Source of the DNA: Gordionus sp. m RMFG-2023
Taxonomy: Eukaryota > Nematomorpha > Gordioida > Chordodea > Parachordodidae
DNA: 64,000 nt
Reading direction: 5' to 3'
Assembly: GCF_954871325.1 (NCBI RefSeq)
Contig: NC_088776.1
Coordinates: forward strand, 29,436,508-29,500,507
The notes under the pieces are model-generated. The model saw only the letters and a program-made list of their open reading frames with translations. It had not been told where the DNA came from and did no database searches. Positions 11,247 through 22,542 of this stretch are shown here, one piece after another. A program made the translations under genes and the position numbers. Numbering within the stretch: the first letter of the stretch is position 1; each line of letters begins with the position of its first letter.

Positions 11247-11455
11247 ATTACAAAAGTTTAAAGAAAAAAAGATTAAAGTTTTACGAATCGTAAAATTTGT
11301 AAGAATCGTGTAATATGCGCAAAATCGAAAAAATCATTTAGGCCAACATTATAATTTTCCATTTAAAATGGCTTATATTTTTTTTTTCGTTAAACTCGCG
11401 CAAATTGCGCGAGATTATTTTTATGCAATTTTTGATATTTAGGACATAGAAGAAA

Positions 11456-12159
11456 TTATTTATTTTTAAAAAAGAAAAGATAAATAATAAAAAATTTTTT
11501 GCCTTTATTCATTAAAAAAATAGGCATTTGCTTCCCCAACGCAAATTTTTTAGACGTTAAATTACCGCATGATTTTCCTTTATTTATCAACTAGGGCTAC
11601 GCTCTAGCCAGGCTTTTGACCGTAAAAGAATATACTTGGAAATCATAAATTCTCAACAAATAGTGCTGAATAACAAATGGCGAAGGATCACAAATCATAA
11701 GATTCAGAGTTTAAATATAAATATAATATGGGTATGAGATTGAGGAGAGATACTAAAAAAATATTATTAATTTATGTATTGCCATAATATAAATGGTATA
11801 TTAACAAATTTTATTGAGCAGGAACAATGAGAAATAAAAATTATACAAATATTTGCCATATGCAAAAAAATAAGTATATTGCGAATAAAGTCGAATATTG
11901 TCTGGAGGACCATTTTGGCAAGCTTTACAATTTAGAATTCTTAAGAATTTATGTTTTTTTAAATATTTAAAAAAATAACGAATTTCCTTTTTTGAATTGG
12001 AATTTTCCCTTTTTTATTGGATCTTTTTCCTTTTCTGATAGAACCTCCTTTTTTTTATCAAACTAAGAGGAAATTACCTATGCTTGAAAGAAAATAGCAA
12101 GCCAGAATCAGTTGGAATAAAACTTTTTCTATGGATGAAAACTCTAATGTCAAGATAGA
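11456..12159. other. Spacer, no gene seen
   Basis: AT-rich sequence between the Harbinger element and the polypurine block. No element end, coding frame or RNA gene is recognised. Confidence 0.5.
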
Positions 12160-13080
12160 AAAAAATAAAAATAGAAAGAAGAAGGAGAAGTGAAAGAAAT
12201 TGGAAAGGGGGGGGGGGGTGAAGGAAATATGAAGGAGAGAGAAAAGGGGAAAAATTAAGGAAAAACGGGAAAGGAAAATGAAAAAAAGGGAATGACAAGG
12301 GGGAAGAAAAAGATAAGAAAAGAAAAGAATGAAAGGGGAAGAAAAGGGTAAAAGAAAGAAAATGGGGCTACAAGGCAAGGGAAAAGAAAAAGAGCCAGGA
12401 ATGGAAAAAGATGGATAGCAAAGGAAAAGAAAAAGTGTAAAGAAACTGAAATAAGGGGTGAAGAAAATAAAAGGGAAAAGGGGAACAAAAATAGAAAGAA
12501 AATAGGTAAACGAAAAGGGAAAAAGAAGGGAAAGGTAAAAGAAAAGCAAAAGGAAAATAAAAATGGTAGGAAATTGGAAAGAAATGGAAGGGGAAAGAAA
12601 AAGTGAAAATGGAAAGAACAGAAAATGATAGGAAAAGAAAATGTGAAAGAAAAATAAAGGAAAGGAAAATGAGAAAGAAGAGGGGAAAGGAAGTAAATGA
12701 AAAGAAAAAGGTAAAAGAAACGGGAAAGGGAAAGAAGAAGGGAAAAGAAAAAAGGGGGAAATGTAAAAATAAAAGTATGGGAAAGGGAAAAGAGAAAAAG
12801 AAAGGGAAGGAAAAAGGAAAAGGGAAGGAAAGGGTGAAAAAGGAGAAAGGGAAAGAAAAGGTGAAGTGTAAGGAATTCCAAATATGAAAGAAAATATTTA
12901 ATGGAAAGTAAAGAGGAATGGAGAAGGGAAAGAGAAAGAGAAAGAGAAAGAGAAAGAGAAAGGGCAAGAAAGAGAATAAACGAAAGAAAAGGAAAGGAAA
13001 TAGAAAAAAGGAAAAAAAGGAGGGAATGGAGAAAAGGGGAAACGTGAGAGAAAAGAAAGAAGGTTTCTTTCCAAATCGCT
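12160..13080. repeat. Polypurine block 1 (GGAAA/GAAAA-rich)
   Basis: For about 920 bases the plus strand is almost only A and G, built from drifting GGAAA, GAAAA and AAGGG words. A perfect 6-bp microsatellite (GAGAAA) sits near 12930-12965 and a G-run near 12210. Long open frames rich in Phe, Leu and Ser on the minus strand, or Lys and Glu on the plus strand, are consequences of the composition and are not genes. Confidence 0.95.
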
Positions 13081-13329
13081 GAAAACAAAGAAAAAAGTAA
13101 AATCTTGCTTATATATCCAAGAAAACTTTTTAATTAAATATGAAATTAATAATATTAATAGATGCTAAAGACGTAAATTCGTGTATTTAAATTGAGTTTT
13201 TAAAAATCGTTAAAAATAAGGAAAATAAAAACTCAATTTGAATACAATTGTTTACTTCCTATCATCTATTATTATTATTTTCAATAACACTTAAAATTAT
13301 TAGAAGATATAAGCAAGATTTAGAATTTT

Positions 13330-14275
13330 TAAAGGCAAGAAAAAAAGGAGAAGGGAAAGAAAAGGATAAAGATAAGAAAAAGGAAAGAAAATGCAAAAGG
13401 AAAAGCAAAAAAAAAGCGAAAAGAAAAGAAATATGTAAAGGAAAAATGAAAGGTATAGGGGAAGAAAGGGGAAAGAGAAAAAAAGGTGAATGGAAAGGAA
13501 AAGCAAAAATGAATGGGAAATGAGGAGTGAAAGGAAAAGAGGAGATTGGGGAAGGTAATAAGAGGGAAATTAAAAGGGAAAGGAAGGTAAAGATAAAGAA
13601 AAGAGGGAAGCGAAGGGAGAAGGAATATAAGAATAAAAAAAGTTAGGAAAAGAAAAGAAATGGGAAAAGAAAAAGGGAAAGAAATATGTAAAGGAAAAAA
13701 GAAAAGTGGAAAGGAAAAGAAAAGAAAAAAGGCTAAGGGAAAGAACAGGAAAATCAGGAATATAAGAAAGGGAAAGATGATAAGAGAAATTAAAAGGGAA
13801 ATTAAAAAAAAGAGAATCAAAAAGGAATCTAAAGGAAATTAAAAAGGGAAGGGAAAAAAATAGGTAAAGAAAAGAAAATGGTAAAGAATGAAAAAGGTAA
13901 TGGAAAAAGAAAGAGGGAAAGTAAAAAGAATAGAGGAAAGGATAAGGAAAAGGAAAAGAAAAAGGAAAAGAAAAAGGAAATGTACAAGGAAAAGAAAAGA
14001 GAAAGGACTGGAAAAGAAAAGGGAAAGTGGAAGAAAAAGGACAAGGGAAAAGAAGGGGAAGGAAAAGAGAAGGAATAATAAAAGAAAGAAAAAGGTAATG
14101 GAAAAGAAAGAGGAAAAGTAAAAGAAAAATAAAAAGAATAGAGGAAAGGAAAGGAAAGGGAAGGATAAGGAAAAGAAAAAGAAAAAGGAAATGTACAAGG
14201 AAGAGAAAAGAGAAAGAACTGGAAAAGAAAAAGGAAAGTGGAAGAAAAAGGACAAGGGAAAAGAAGGGGAAGGAA
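13330..14275. repeat. Polypurine block 2 with ~207-bp duplication
   Basis: A second purine-only tract, separated from the first by 250 bases of ordinary AT-rich DNA. Within it a segment starting 'agaatagaggaaagg' occurs near 13928 and again near 14136; both copies run through 'aaatgtacaagga' and 'ggaaagtggaagaaaaagg', showing segmental tandem duplication of the tract itself. Confidence 0.92.
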
Positions 14276-14576
14276 TTTAGGTTTCTTTTACAACCTAAGA
14301 TATATTTTATGGGTGTGTGATACTTAACCATAATAAAATGTCTTCCATTAAATTGATGGAATCTTGATGGCTAACATGATCGCCGAAGCCTCTTAAAACA
14401 ATAATGGCGCAATACTTTTAAGCCGCCGAAAGTGTCCTTGATGCGTACGCAATCGGTTTCTCCTGGCCAGTAAGAAATTGGTGCACAATAATAGCTCCGA
14501 ATCTTTGGAACATCACAAAAAATCACAACAGGATTATCGTCGGAAGGAATTATTGTTAAATATTTCATTTTCTTGA
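14276..14576. other. Spacer with an unrecognised short minus-strand frame
   Basis: A 65-codon minus-strand frame (14371-14568) is present, but I see no family motif in it. It might be a worn part of the Gypsy fossil to its right, since both are on the minus strand; this is inference only. Confidence 0.3.
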
Positions 14577-14584
14577 GTTGACTA

Positions 14585-14980
14585 TAGAGTTGTACAAAAG
14601 ATCTTCTTTGAAGATTTTTGAGCGAGATCTAGCTCAAAAATTTGAGCAAGATCTTTGAAGATCGTAAAATTTGAAGATCTTTTATTTTTTAAAAATTTTG
14701 TGTAACGATCTTCAAAGATCTTCATGATATTTATTTTTTTACCCCTTTATTAAAAGCCCAGATGTTTTTCAATTTTCATCAAGGCAGGAGGAGAGGTATA
14801 AAACATAAAAGAAATATTATATTAATAAAATTGAAAAACATCTGGGCTTTTAATAAAGTGGTAAAAAAATAAATATCATGAAGATCTTTGAAGATCGTTA
14901 CACAAAATTTAAAAAAAAAAGAAGATCTTCAAATTTTACGATCTTCAAAGATCTATATTTTGAGCAAATGTACAACTCTG
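14585..14980. mobile_element. Fold-back MITE (396 bp), hAT-like
   Basis: The two halves are long inverted repeats: the left arm (14585 to about 14790) reads back in the right arm (about 14820 to 14980), including AAAGCCCAGATGTTTTTCAA on one side and its complement on the other. The tips are TAGAGTTGTACA and TGTACAACTCTG. An exact 8-bp duplication GTTGACTA flanks it (14577-14584 and 14981-14988). The 8-bp duplication points to hAT mobilisation. GATCTTC words are repeated inside. No coding capacity. Confidence 0.92.
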
Positions 14981-14999
14981 GTTGACTAAAACCAAATAA

Positions 15000-16750
15000 C
15001 ATTTTTACTTGTTAGTCAATGTAAAGACTTACAAATAGAATGCACATTTTGTTAATACGATTCTGGTAATTCACCATCCCAAGAAACGAACGTAATTCAT
15101 TTACATTTGATGGTGTTTTACTATTTTTTATGGCAATAATCTTATCTTCTGTAGGGTGAATTCCGAATTCGTCAATAAAATGACCCAGACAAATAACTCT
15201 TTTCTTTTCTTTTCTCTAATTTTAATTTTATATTCGTCGTTGTCTCCAGACTTATCAAATCTTCATAATACTTATTACATCATCTAAAAATACACCAACA
15301 ATAAGAATTCTCTTTAATAGGTTTTGCATAGAGAGTTGAAATATTATCAGAGCGCGCTAGTCATATCAAAAGAGATTTTTAGATATCGGTAATAACCGAC
15401 ATAAAATTACTAAAAGGTCCCTACATTTTGGAATAACTCCGAAATGTAATAATGCATCTTTTAAATCTATCGTTGAAAATAATTTACTGGTCTACGAAAG
15501 TTGGTTATTAATAGCTATCTATAAATATTTGTTTATTGTTAAACGAAAATCTCCGCATATCCGCATGGCACGGATTTCTTTAAGATATTAACCATTGGGG
15601 TAGCTTAAGTGATTAGAATTGTTGTTGTATCCATTTTTTCGATAACGCCTTCGTCTAAAAATCTGTTCAACTCGTTTCAACCGTTTGTCGCAGCGGAGAT
15701 GGAACTCTTCTTGCTGGTAAAGCTACGGTAATGCTTTAGATTGTACACGGATAACTGTTTGTTGGAGTTTTATTTCCCCTAATTTCTTAAAAAATACTTG
15801 AGGAAATTTTGATGCAATAGCATTCAAAGTGGGAGCGTTGATATTTATATTATTTATCCTTACCTCTTCCTGAATTATGAATTACAAAAATTTGGGAATT
15901 CTCTTCTTTAATTACCTAAATAGATAAAAATTTAGAAATATTTATTACGACCTTCACTATACATTTTTACCCAACACTTCGATTTTGATATTATTATATC
16001 CCAGTAGTTAATACGCAGGTAATATTGTTGGTTTAGCAATACGTCTCCAGGAAACTACATCTATCATACTGCAGGCAGCATCAGTATCGAATTCCATTGT
16101 GAACTGCAAACCACTTAACTTCGCTACAATGGTAGCTTTAATAGGAAACGACAGGCGAGGTGTCCATGGTAGATGAGTACTAAAATCTTTTGCTATGGTT
16201 TGCCTTGCCGCATCTAAATCATATGACTTTTTTAGTTAGATTTAAACCTATATTTATAATTATTTTGAATGAATTTGTTAGCATTATTGTTATTTTTATA
16301 TTTATTACCCTTATTATAACTTTTATTGCTAAAATATGTTTTTGGAATCTTTTGTTGTCTTATGTTTAATGATTTTTTAACTTCTATCTGGGTTTCCCTT
16401 TCAAAGGAAGAAAGCGCGATCGTTAAACATACTTGGTATAATTTGACCGAAGCTCTTTATCCAACTTGGGTAGCCCTCCAACGAAAAATATCTCAAAACA
16501 GGCGATTTAAAATTACATAGTGAGCAAATACTTTTTAATTTGATAGAAAAATCTATAATACTTTCTCCGTCTCTTTTTAAAGTAAAAAAATTATTTCAAT
16601 GTAGAAAAATACTAGAGATATCCTAAATGTTTTTTCCAAACGATCAAGTAAAGCCATGTAAATAATGCTATCTAAATAAATTAGTTAATGGAAATTTTTT
16701 AATTTATTTAATTTATCCATACTTATATATGTTAGTAAGAAATCTTTTTT
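15000..16750 (-). mobile_element. Ty3/Gypsy LTR retrotransposon fossil (gag-pro-RT part)
   Basis: On the minus strand, order from high to low coordinates is: a gag-like segment (about 16700-16400), an aspartic-protease segment (about 16130-16030, MEFDTDAACSMID-like), and a reverse-transcriptase segment (about 15480-15050, with ELRSFLGMVNY-like and HPTEDKI-like blocks typical of Gypsy RT). RNase H, integrase and LTRs were not recognised. The copy is an old, heavily broken fossil with many breaks. Confidence 0.75.
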
Positions 16751-17990
16751 TAAATTTTATTATGATCGATAATATTCTTTACTTTAAAGATGAGTTCTAA
16801 ATTATATATAATGTTACTTTCGATTTAGAGAATTCTGGAATATGGAATTGACTCTAGATGTTGAGGCTACTTCGTTTTTCTTCAGAACTCTTTGAGTCTT
16901 CGTTTATATTTTTCGTCTCTCTAACTTTTTAATTTAATATGTCTAACAGTCCAAAAACTGCTGTTTAGTCGCCCATAGTTTAAAAAAAAAGTTTATACAC
17001 GAGAATTACGCATGTTATTAATTACTTTAGGGGGTAAGTGAAAGGCTGTTTATTTTTAACGTGTATGTAAATTGAAAGACTCAAGTTATGTTGACCAATA
17101 ATTAATAATTTATATTCTTGCTATTCCATTATTTGCATTTTATTATAGATGTTGTAGGAAAAGTAGATTTTTTGATTTTGGTAGCATACATTTGCAACAT
17201 TTTAAAAATATAAAAAAGATTGCAAAAATGACTACATTACATCTAAATCAAATCAATTTATGATTTCGGGAAGAGAAAATGCTCAATCTAATTTAATGTC
17301 AGTTAGTATTTTAAATGAGCTAAGAAAGTAATTATAAATACTTATATAACACACTTATTACAAAACCTCCTAGCTAATATTTTCGAAATTCTATTGGGGG
17401 AACTAAATTAAAATATTATGGTTAAATTAAACAAAAAATATAATAATTATTGGAGTTGATATTATGCCATATGTCACCATACATTTACAATATATTGGGT
17501 TAAAATTTTTAAGAATATAAAACATGAATTAATTAAGTATAGAATCAAAAAAATGAATTTTTAAATATGGATATATCGTGAAACATAATTAGTTACAAGG
17601 TTCACAATGGGTTCGATGATATAATTATTTATTTGAAATATTTCATATATAGGAATGAGCACATTATACCAAATCTAGCTACAGAATAAGTCGAAATCTA
17701 GTTGATTCGGTAGCTCCCGTTGATATAATAGATTGGTGGTCTAGAAACTCAAAGGTTTCTCAAAGCTCTCGACAAATAAGTTTCTATTGTTATTTATTAA
17801 AATTCATATACAAATATGATAAAATATTATTATTTAAAAATTAACATGGATGGTATAATATAAAGTATATGGTAAAATATATTTAAAAAAATCAGGTGGC
17901 GAAGTGGGGCCAAGATGTTTTGAATATTTGATAGTTAGATTTGATTAAAGAATGGCTATTTTCTGTTTGAGTTTATAAAATGGGAAAAGT
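16751..17990. other. Mostly featureless AT-rich stretch
   Basis: No gene can be supported. A plus-strand frame at about 17717-17780 reads VDIIDWWSRNSKVSQSSRQI, which resembles the W-W block before the hAT dimerisation domain, so a very old hAT relic is possible. Nothing else is recognisable. Confidence 0.35.
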
Positions 17991-17999
17991 ATGATTTTG

Positions 18000-18480
18000 A
18001 TTGATTTGGATATTATTTGAAGAGATCTAATGACGCTCGTCCAAAAGAGTATGTTGATGTAGCTGCTATGAAAACAAAGGGGTTTCCACCCATTAGGTGC
18101 GAGTATTTTTGATTTTTTAGAGATTCAGCTCTATTAAGGGGATTATGCAGATTATTAGATGGGGCCATGGGATAAATGCAGGTAAAATCCCACATTAAAG
18201 ACTTTCCCATTAAAAAAGATACGATTGTTTGGCCGTCAGGGCGTTTTTTATCTAAAAAAGATGTCGGTTCTAAAATACAGGGAAAATTGACTTTATTTAA
18301 AAAAGAAGCTATTATTGTATTTATTTTATCATGTCGGCTAATTTTTTGATATAAATTTACAGTGGAGTGCGTTTCTCCCATACGCACCTGCCGATTGATC
18401 TCATTAAATGCAAATATAATGGTTTAGGAAAGGTACGCCCAAGCGTAATTGATTGCATAACAAAAAGCGTCATTGTCTAT
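18000..18480 (-). pseudogene. R2-like LINE fragment, restriction-like endonuclease domain
   Basis: A 124-codon open frame (18387-18013) reads SRHDKINTIIASFLNKVNFP, CILEPTSFLDKKRPDGQTI and GKSLMWDFTCIYPMA. This is the RH..IN, ILEP, RPDG.T and L.WDFTC set that ends R2-type LINE proteins (PD-(D/E)XK nuclease). Upstream on the minus strand (to about 18480) weaker homology (NDAFCYAINYAWAYL) continues the pre-endonuclease region. It aligns with the same domain of the better preserved LINE at 29047-33258 but is clearly diverged. No RT domain or tail was found, so it is a fragment. Confidence 0.85.
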
Positions 18481-18620
18481 TAGCTGGAAACCAGTAAATA
18501 TATATTTTTATAGGGCCGGTGCTACAATTACTAAGACGAATCGAAAAAATGCAACAATTTGTTGGAATGGGATGTTAATGTTCAAATTTGCGTGAAGAAT
18601 ATTTTATATAATATGTTATG

Positions 18621-21600
18621 TAGGGGCGTCGTTAGTTTTTACATTCTCAGGTGGTCAACTGAAAAATATTTGGGGAAAAGCCCCCATACCCACCTAATTT
18701 GTGGACCTTTGGCCCGCTTTTGCCCAGCCTTCAGCCTAGTTTTATATTAATATATAATTCATTTTTAAGATTTTCTAACTTGGAACAATTTTTCAGAATT
18801 TCAGATTTTGTCATTTATTATATTATGCTTACAAAATAAACTAGCATATAAATAATTAAAACAATACAAATTTCTAAACATAATATTTTTTTAATACAAA
18901 ATCTATTTATTACAGTATAAAATATTTTCGCTGATATAAAAAATTTTGCATCTAAAGAATTACAAGTGACAAAAAAGGTTAATTAATTTATACTACAATT
19001 GATAATGGTTTTTGAAAACCACATAAGGCAATATAATTCTTAGCAACTTACATTAAAAGAAGGTCATAAAACTATTATAACTCTCTGTTACAATTTTACA
19101 CAATGTTTTATAGAATTTATTAATAAGGAAAAATTTATAGGTTGTATAACCAAATTAACAATTCTTGAAGAAGAGAATATAAACAACTAATCCAAAACAT
19201 AAAACTATAAGGTGGTTAGAGCTTCCTCTTAGATGACATGATAGAAGCTAGATAAGTTAATCGAAAAAATTATTGTGAGATATTATATTAAAAGATTATC
19301 TTCCATTTTTAATGATTATAACTACTACTCAGTTGACCATTATTGCTTAGCTAGCTATAGTAATAATCTTAAATTACATAGCCACAAAAATAATAGATGC
19401 TAGTTAATTTGGAGTCATAGCAATGACACCCACTATGTTAATTCATATCAGAATTTATTATGTTAGATAAATTGATAAAACAAAAACACTAAAAATAATT
19501 AGAAGAAATTATGCAAATATATTGAAGCCATGAGTAATTTACATCAGGGGCGTGGCTAGCCTTTACAATCTCAGGGTGCTCAACTAAAAAAAATTTATGG
19601 GGGGGGGGGCGAAGCCTCCCATACCCCCCAATTTTTGAGCCTTAAGCCCGCTTTTGTCCGGCCTTCAGACGGGTTTTATATTGATATATTATACTTTTTT
19701 TTAAATTTGTTAACTCTGAACAATTATTCTGAATTTCAAATTTAGTATATTATGCATACAAAATAAAGTGGCATATAAATAATTAAAACAATACAAGTCA
19801 TATCTAAAAATAATATTTTTTAATACAAAATTTACAGTATAAAATACTTTCGATTGCTGATATAAAAAAATTTGCTAAAGAATTACAAGTGATAAAAAAG
19901 ATTAATTAATTCATACATATGCCACAATTGACAATGGTTTTTAAAAACTATATAATGCAATAATATAATTCTTACCAACTTACATTGACAAAAGGTTATT
20001 AAACTAATATAATCTCTGTTACCATTTTAGACAATGTTTTATAGAATGGACTAATTAGGAAAAATTTATAGGCCTAAACCAAATCAACAATTTTTGAAGA
20101 TGAGAGTATAAACGACCAATCCAAATCATAAAACTATATAATGGTTAGAGCTTCCTTTTAGATGACATGATGGATGCTAGATAAGTAATCAAGAAAATTA
20201 TTCTAAGATATTAAATTTCTAAAAGATTATCTTTCATTTTAAATGATATATAAACGACTACACAGTTCACCATTATTGTTTATCTATAATATGCAAACAT
20301 ATGCTCTCAGCCGTTGTAGTAATAATCTTAAATCACATAGAAACACAAATAATAGATGCTGGTTAATTTGCAGTAATATCCATGACACTCACGATGTAAA
20401 CTAATATCAGAATATTATGTTGGATAAATTGATAAAATAAAAACACTAAAATCTTTGGAAGAAATAATTATGCAAATATATAGAAGCCTGGAGTTATTTA
20501 CACGGCAATTCCATATTAGAAATGTAACATTTTCTAACTATAAAATAAGGACCAGAATGATATGATGAAACAATTCTGATTTTATATATTGTCGCACCTT
20601 TTGGTATATTATATTTTAAAATATACTTAAAAATTTAACTCAAAACTGTTTTTGGAAAAAGAAAAAAATAGCTTTTCTAACGTAAAAAAAGAAAAGATAA
20701 AATATCAAATTTATTACACCTATTGCAGGATGAATAATAAAATGTTTCATTTTTTAAATAATTTATAAACTAAATAGATGGCGTTAAATACATGAATGCT
20801 AATTGTTATTATATATATTATCAAAACTATTTATTAGTAAAATTTATTATAATATTAACTGCAATATTATAATAAATACTGTCAAATACGTCTATCAAAG
20901 TGGCACTTTATCTAATATTTTATAAACAACTGTAATAGCAGAGGATTATAAACTATATGTGTTTTTTTTATATAAAGAAATCTCTTATACTTATTTGGTC
21001 CTTGAAAATATTTTTAAGAATAGGTATGATAATAAAATTTAAAAATAAATATACAGTTGATTAGTTATTTTAAACTCCGCTAATTACAATATTAAATTTG
21101 TTATTTTCAAATAATATATGATTATATTTATTTAATATAATTTAAATAATAAAAGACAATTAAACTACAACTGTTAAAGCTAAATTAATATTTAGTGAGT
21201 TATTGATATTATATTTTTAATACAGAATTTGATTGCTGACATAGTGAAATTATAATTTATATATATTAATCTATTATAATAATTAAAATAGTATTCATTT
21301 AATAAAAATTAAATATTCTTATTAATTTCTAAATAATAAAATTAAATCTATATATTGCTTAATGGAATTAGAAATCATTCAGGGGGCAATCAAAAAAATT
21401 TATTTTTATTTCAAGAGGATATTAAGGAGCCATTAAAAAAAAATTTTTGCTTCAGAGGATTCAAATTTTCAGGGGACTTGAGCCCCTGCGCCCCCCCCCC
21501 TCCTGAGACGCCACTGATTTACATGGCAAGGATTGCATATTAGAAATGACACATTTTGTTACTATAAAATAAGAACTTAGTGATATGATGAAAGCAATTG

Positions 21601-22534
21601 AGATTTTATATATTATTGACGCAACCACCTGTTGGTATATTATATCATAAAATAATAGTAGTTTGTAATAATATCAAAAATATACTCGTATTAAAAATTT
21701 AACTCAAAACTGTCTTTCAAAGAAGAAAAAAATAGCTTTCCTAAAAACACATAAAAAAAGAGAAGAAAATATATCTAATTTATTACATCCATTGTAGGAT
21801 TAATAAAATGATGTTTAATCTTTAATTTTTTAAATAAATAGATGGCGCTAAAGAATTGAATGCAAATTGTTACTTATATTTATTATAAAAAGCATTTATT
21901 AATTTATTAAAAAATTAACTGTAATATATTATATAACTGTCGAATACGTCTGAAGTTATACCTAATATATTATAATTAATTATATATAATAGAGGATTAT
22001 AAACTATGTCTACTTACTTTTTGTAAATAAATCTCTTATATTTATTTGGACCTTGAAAATGTTTTTAGGAAGAGGAATGGTAATTAAATTTGAAAATGGA
22101 TAATATTAGTGATTTAGAACTCGGCTAATTTCAATATTAAATTTGTTTATATTAATTAAATTAAGGTTATATAATAATCTAAATAATAAAAGTCAATTAA
22201 GCTTCGCTTAATAAATATTTAGTGAGTGATTATTCTATACACAGAATTTAATTGCAAGCTGACCTAGTGAAAATATAATTTATATGTATTAATCTAATCC
22301 AACAATTAAAATTGTATTTATTTAATAAAAATTTAGATAGTCTTTAAAAAAATTTAATCTATTTATAACTTATATGAACTATAAAAGAAATCGTACAGGG
22401 GGCAATCAAAAAAATTTATTTTTAGTTCAAGAGGATATTAGGAAGCCATTAAAAATATTTTTTTTTGCTTCAGGAGGTTATTCAAATTTCAGGGGGCTTG
22501 AGCCCTTGCCCGTCCCTCCTTAGTGATGCCACTG
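18621..22534 (+). mobile_element. Non-autonomous hAT-like element, copy B
   Basis: Flanked by an exact 8-bp duplication ATGTTATG (18613-18620 and 22535-22542). The left end is TAGGGGCGTCGTTAG, the right end GATGCCACTG. Copy C is inserted at 19544/19545, so its own length is about 1.93 kb. It shares its whole sequence with copies A, C and D at perhaps 80-90% by eye. There are no open frames of note; a GC hairpin (CCCGCTTTTGCCCAGCC) lies about 90 bases from the left end. Confidence 0.92.
19545..21516 (+). mobile_element. Non-autonomous hAT-like element, copy C (inserted in copy B)
   Basis: An exact 8-bp duplication ATTTACAT flanks it (19537-19544 and 21517-21524). Ends are CAGGGGCGTGGCTAGCC and TCCTGAGACGCCACTG. 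It is 1,972 bp, the most complete copy in the window, and sits in the same orientation within its own relative copy B. A G-run near the left end and a C-run near the right end mark the subterminal regions. Confidence 0.95.
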
Positions 22535-22542
22535 ATGTTATG

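Larger units (their letters stand above)
8533..11455. mobile_element. PIF/Harbinger DNA transposon
   Basis: Two convergent genes, a DDE nuclease on the plus strand and a Myb/SANT-like gene on the minus strand, give the standard two-gene layout of PIF/Harbinger elements. Terminal inverted repeats are visible: the left end GGCCGTGTCCTAAATC (from 8536) matches the reverse complement of 'gatatttaggacata' (ending about 11446), with further matching in the CAAAA and TTCGC blocks. The left end is preceded by TTA, the family's usual 3-bp target; the right copy of TTA is not intact. The ends are therefore good to within about ten bases. Gene content looks complete, but small lesions suggest that this copy is probably inactive. 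Confidence 0.88.

Noticed and set aside
12058-14331. Very long open frames rich in Phe, Leu and Ser (minus) or Lys and Glu (plus)
   Set aside because: They are read-through of polypurine DNA in every frame, with no domain and no codon structure; composition alone explains them.
17717-17780. hAT W-W block remnant as a defined element
   Set aside because: It is a single short match without ends or other transposase parts; noted only as a possibility.
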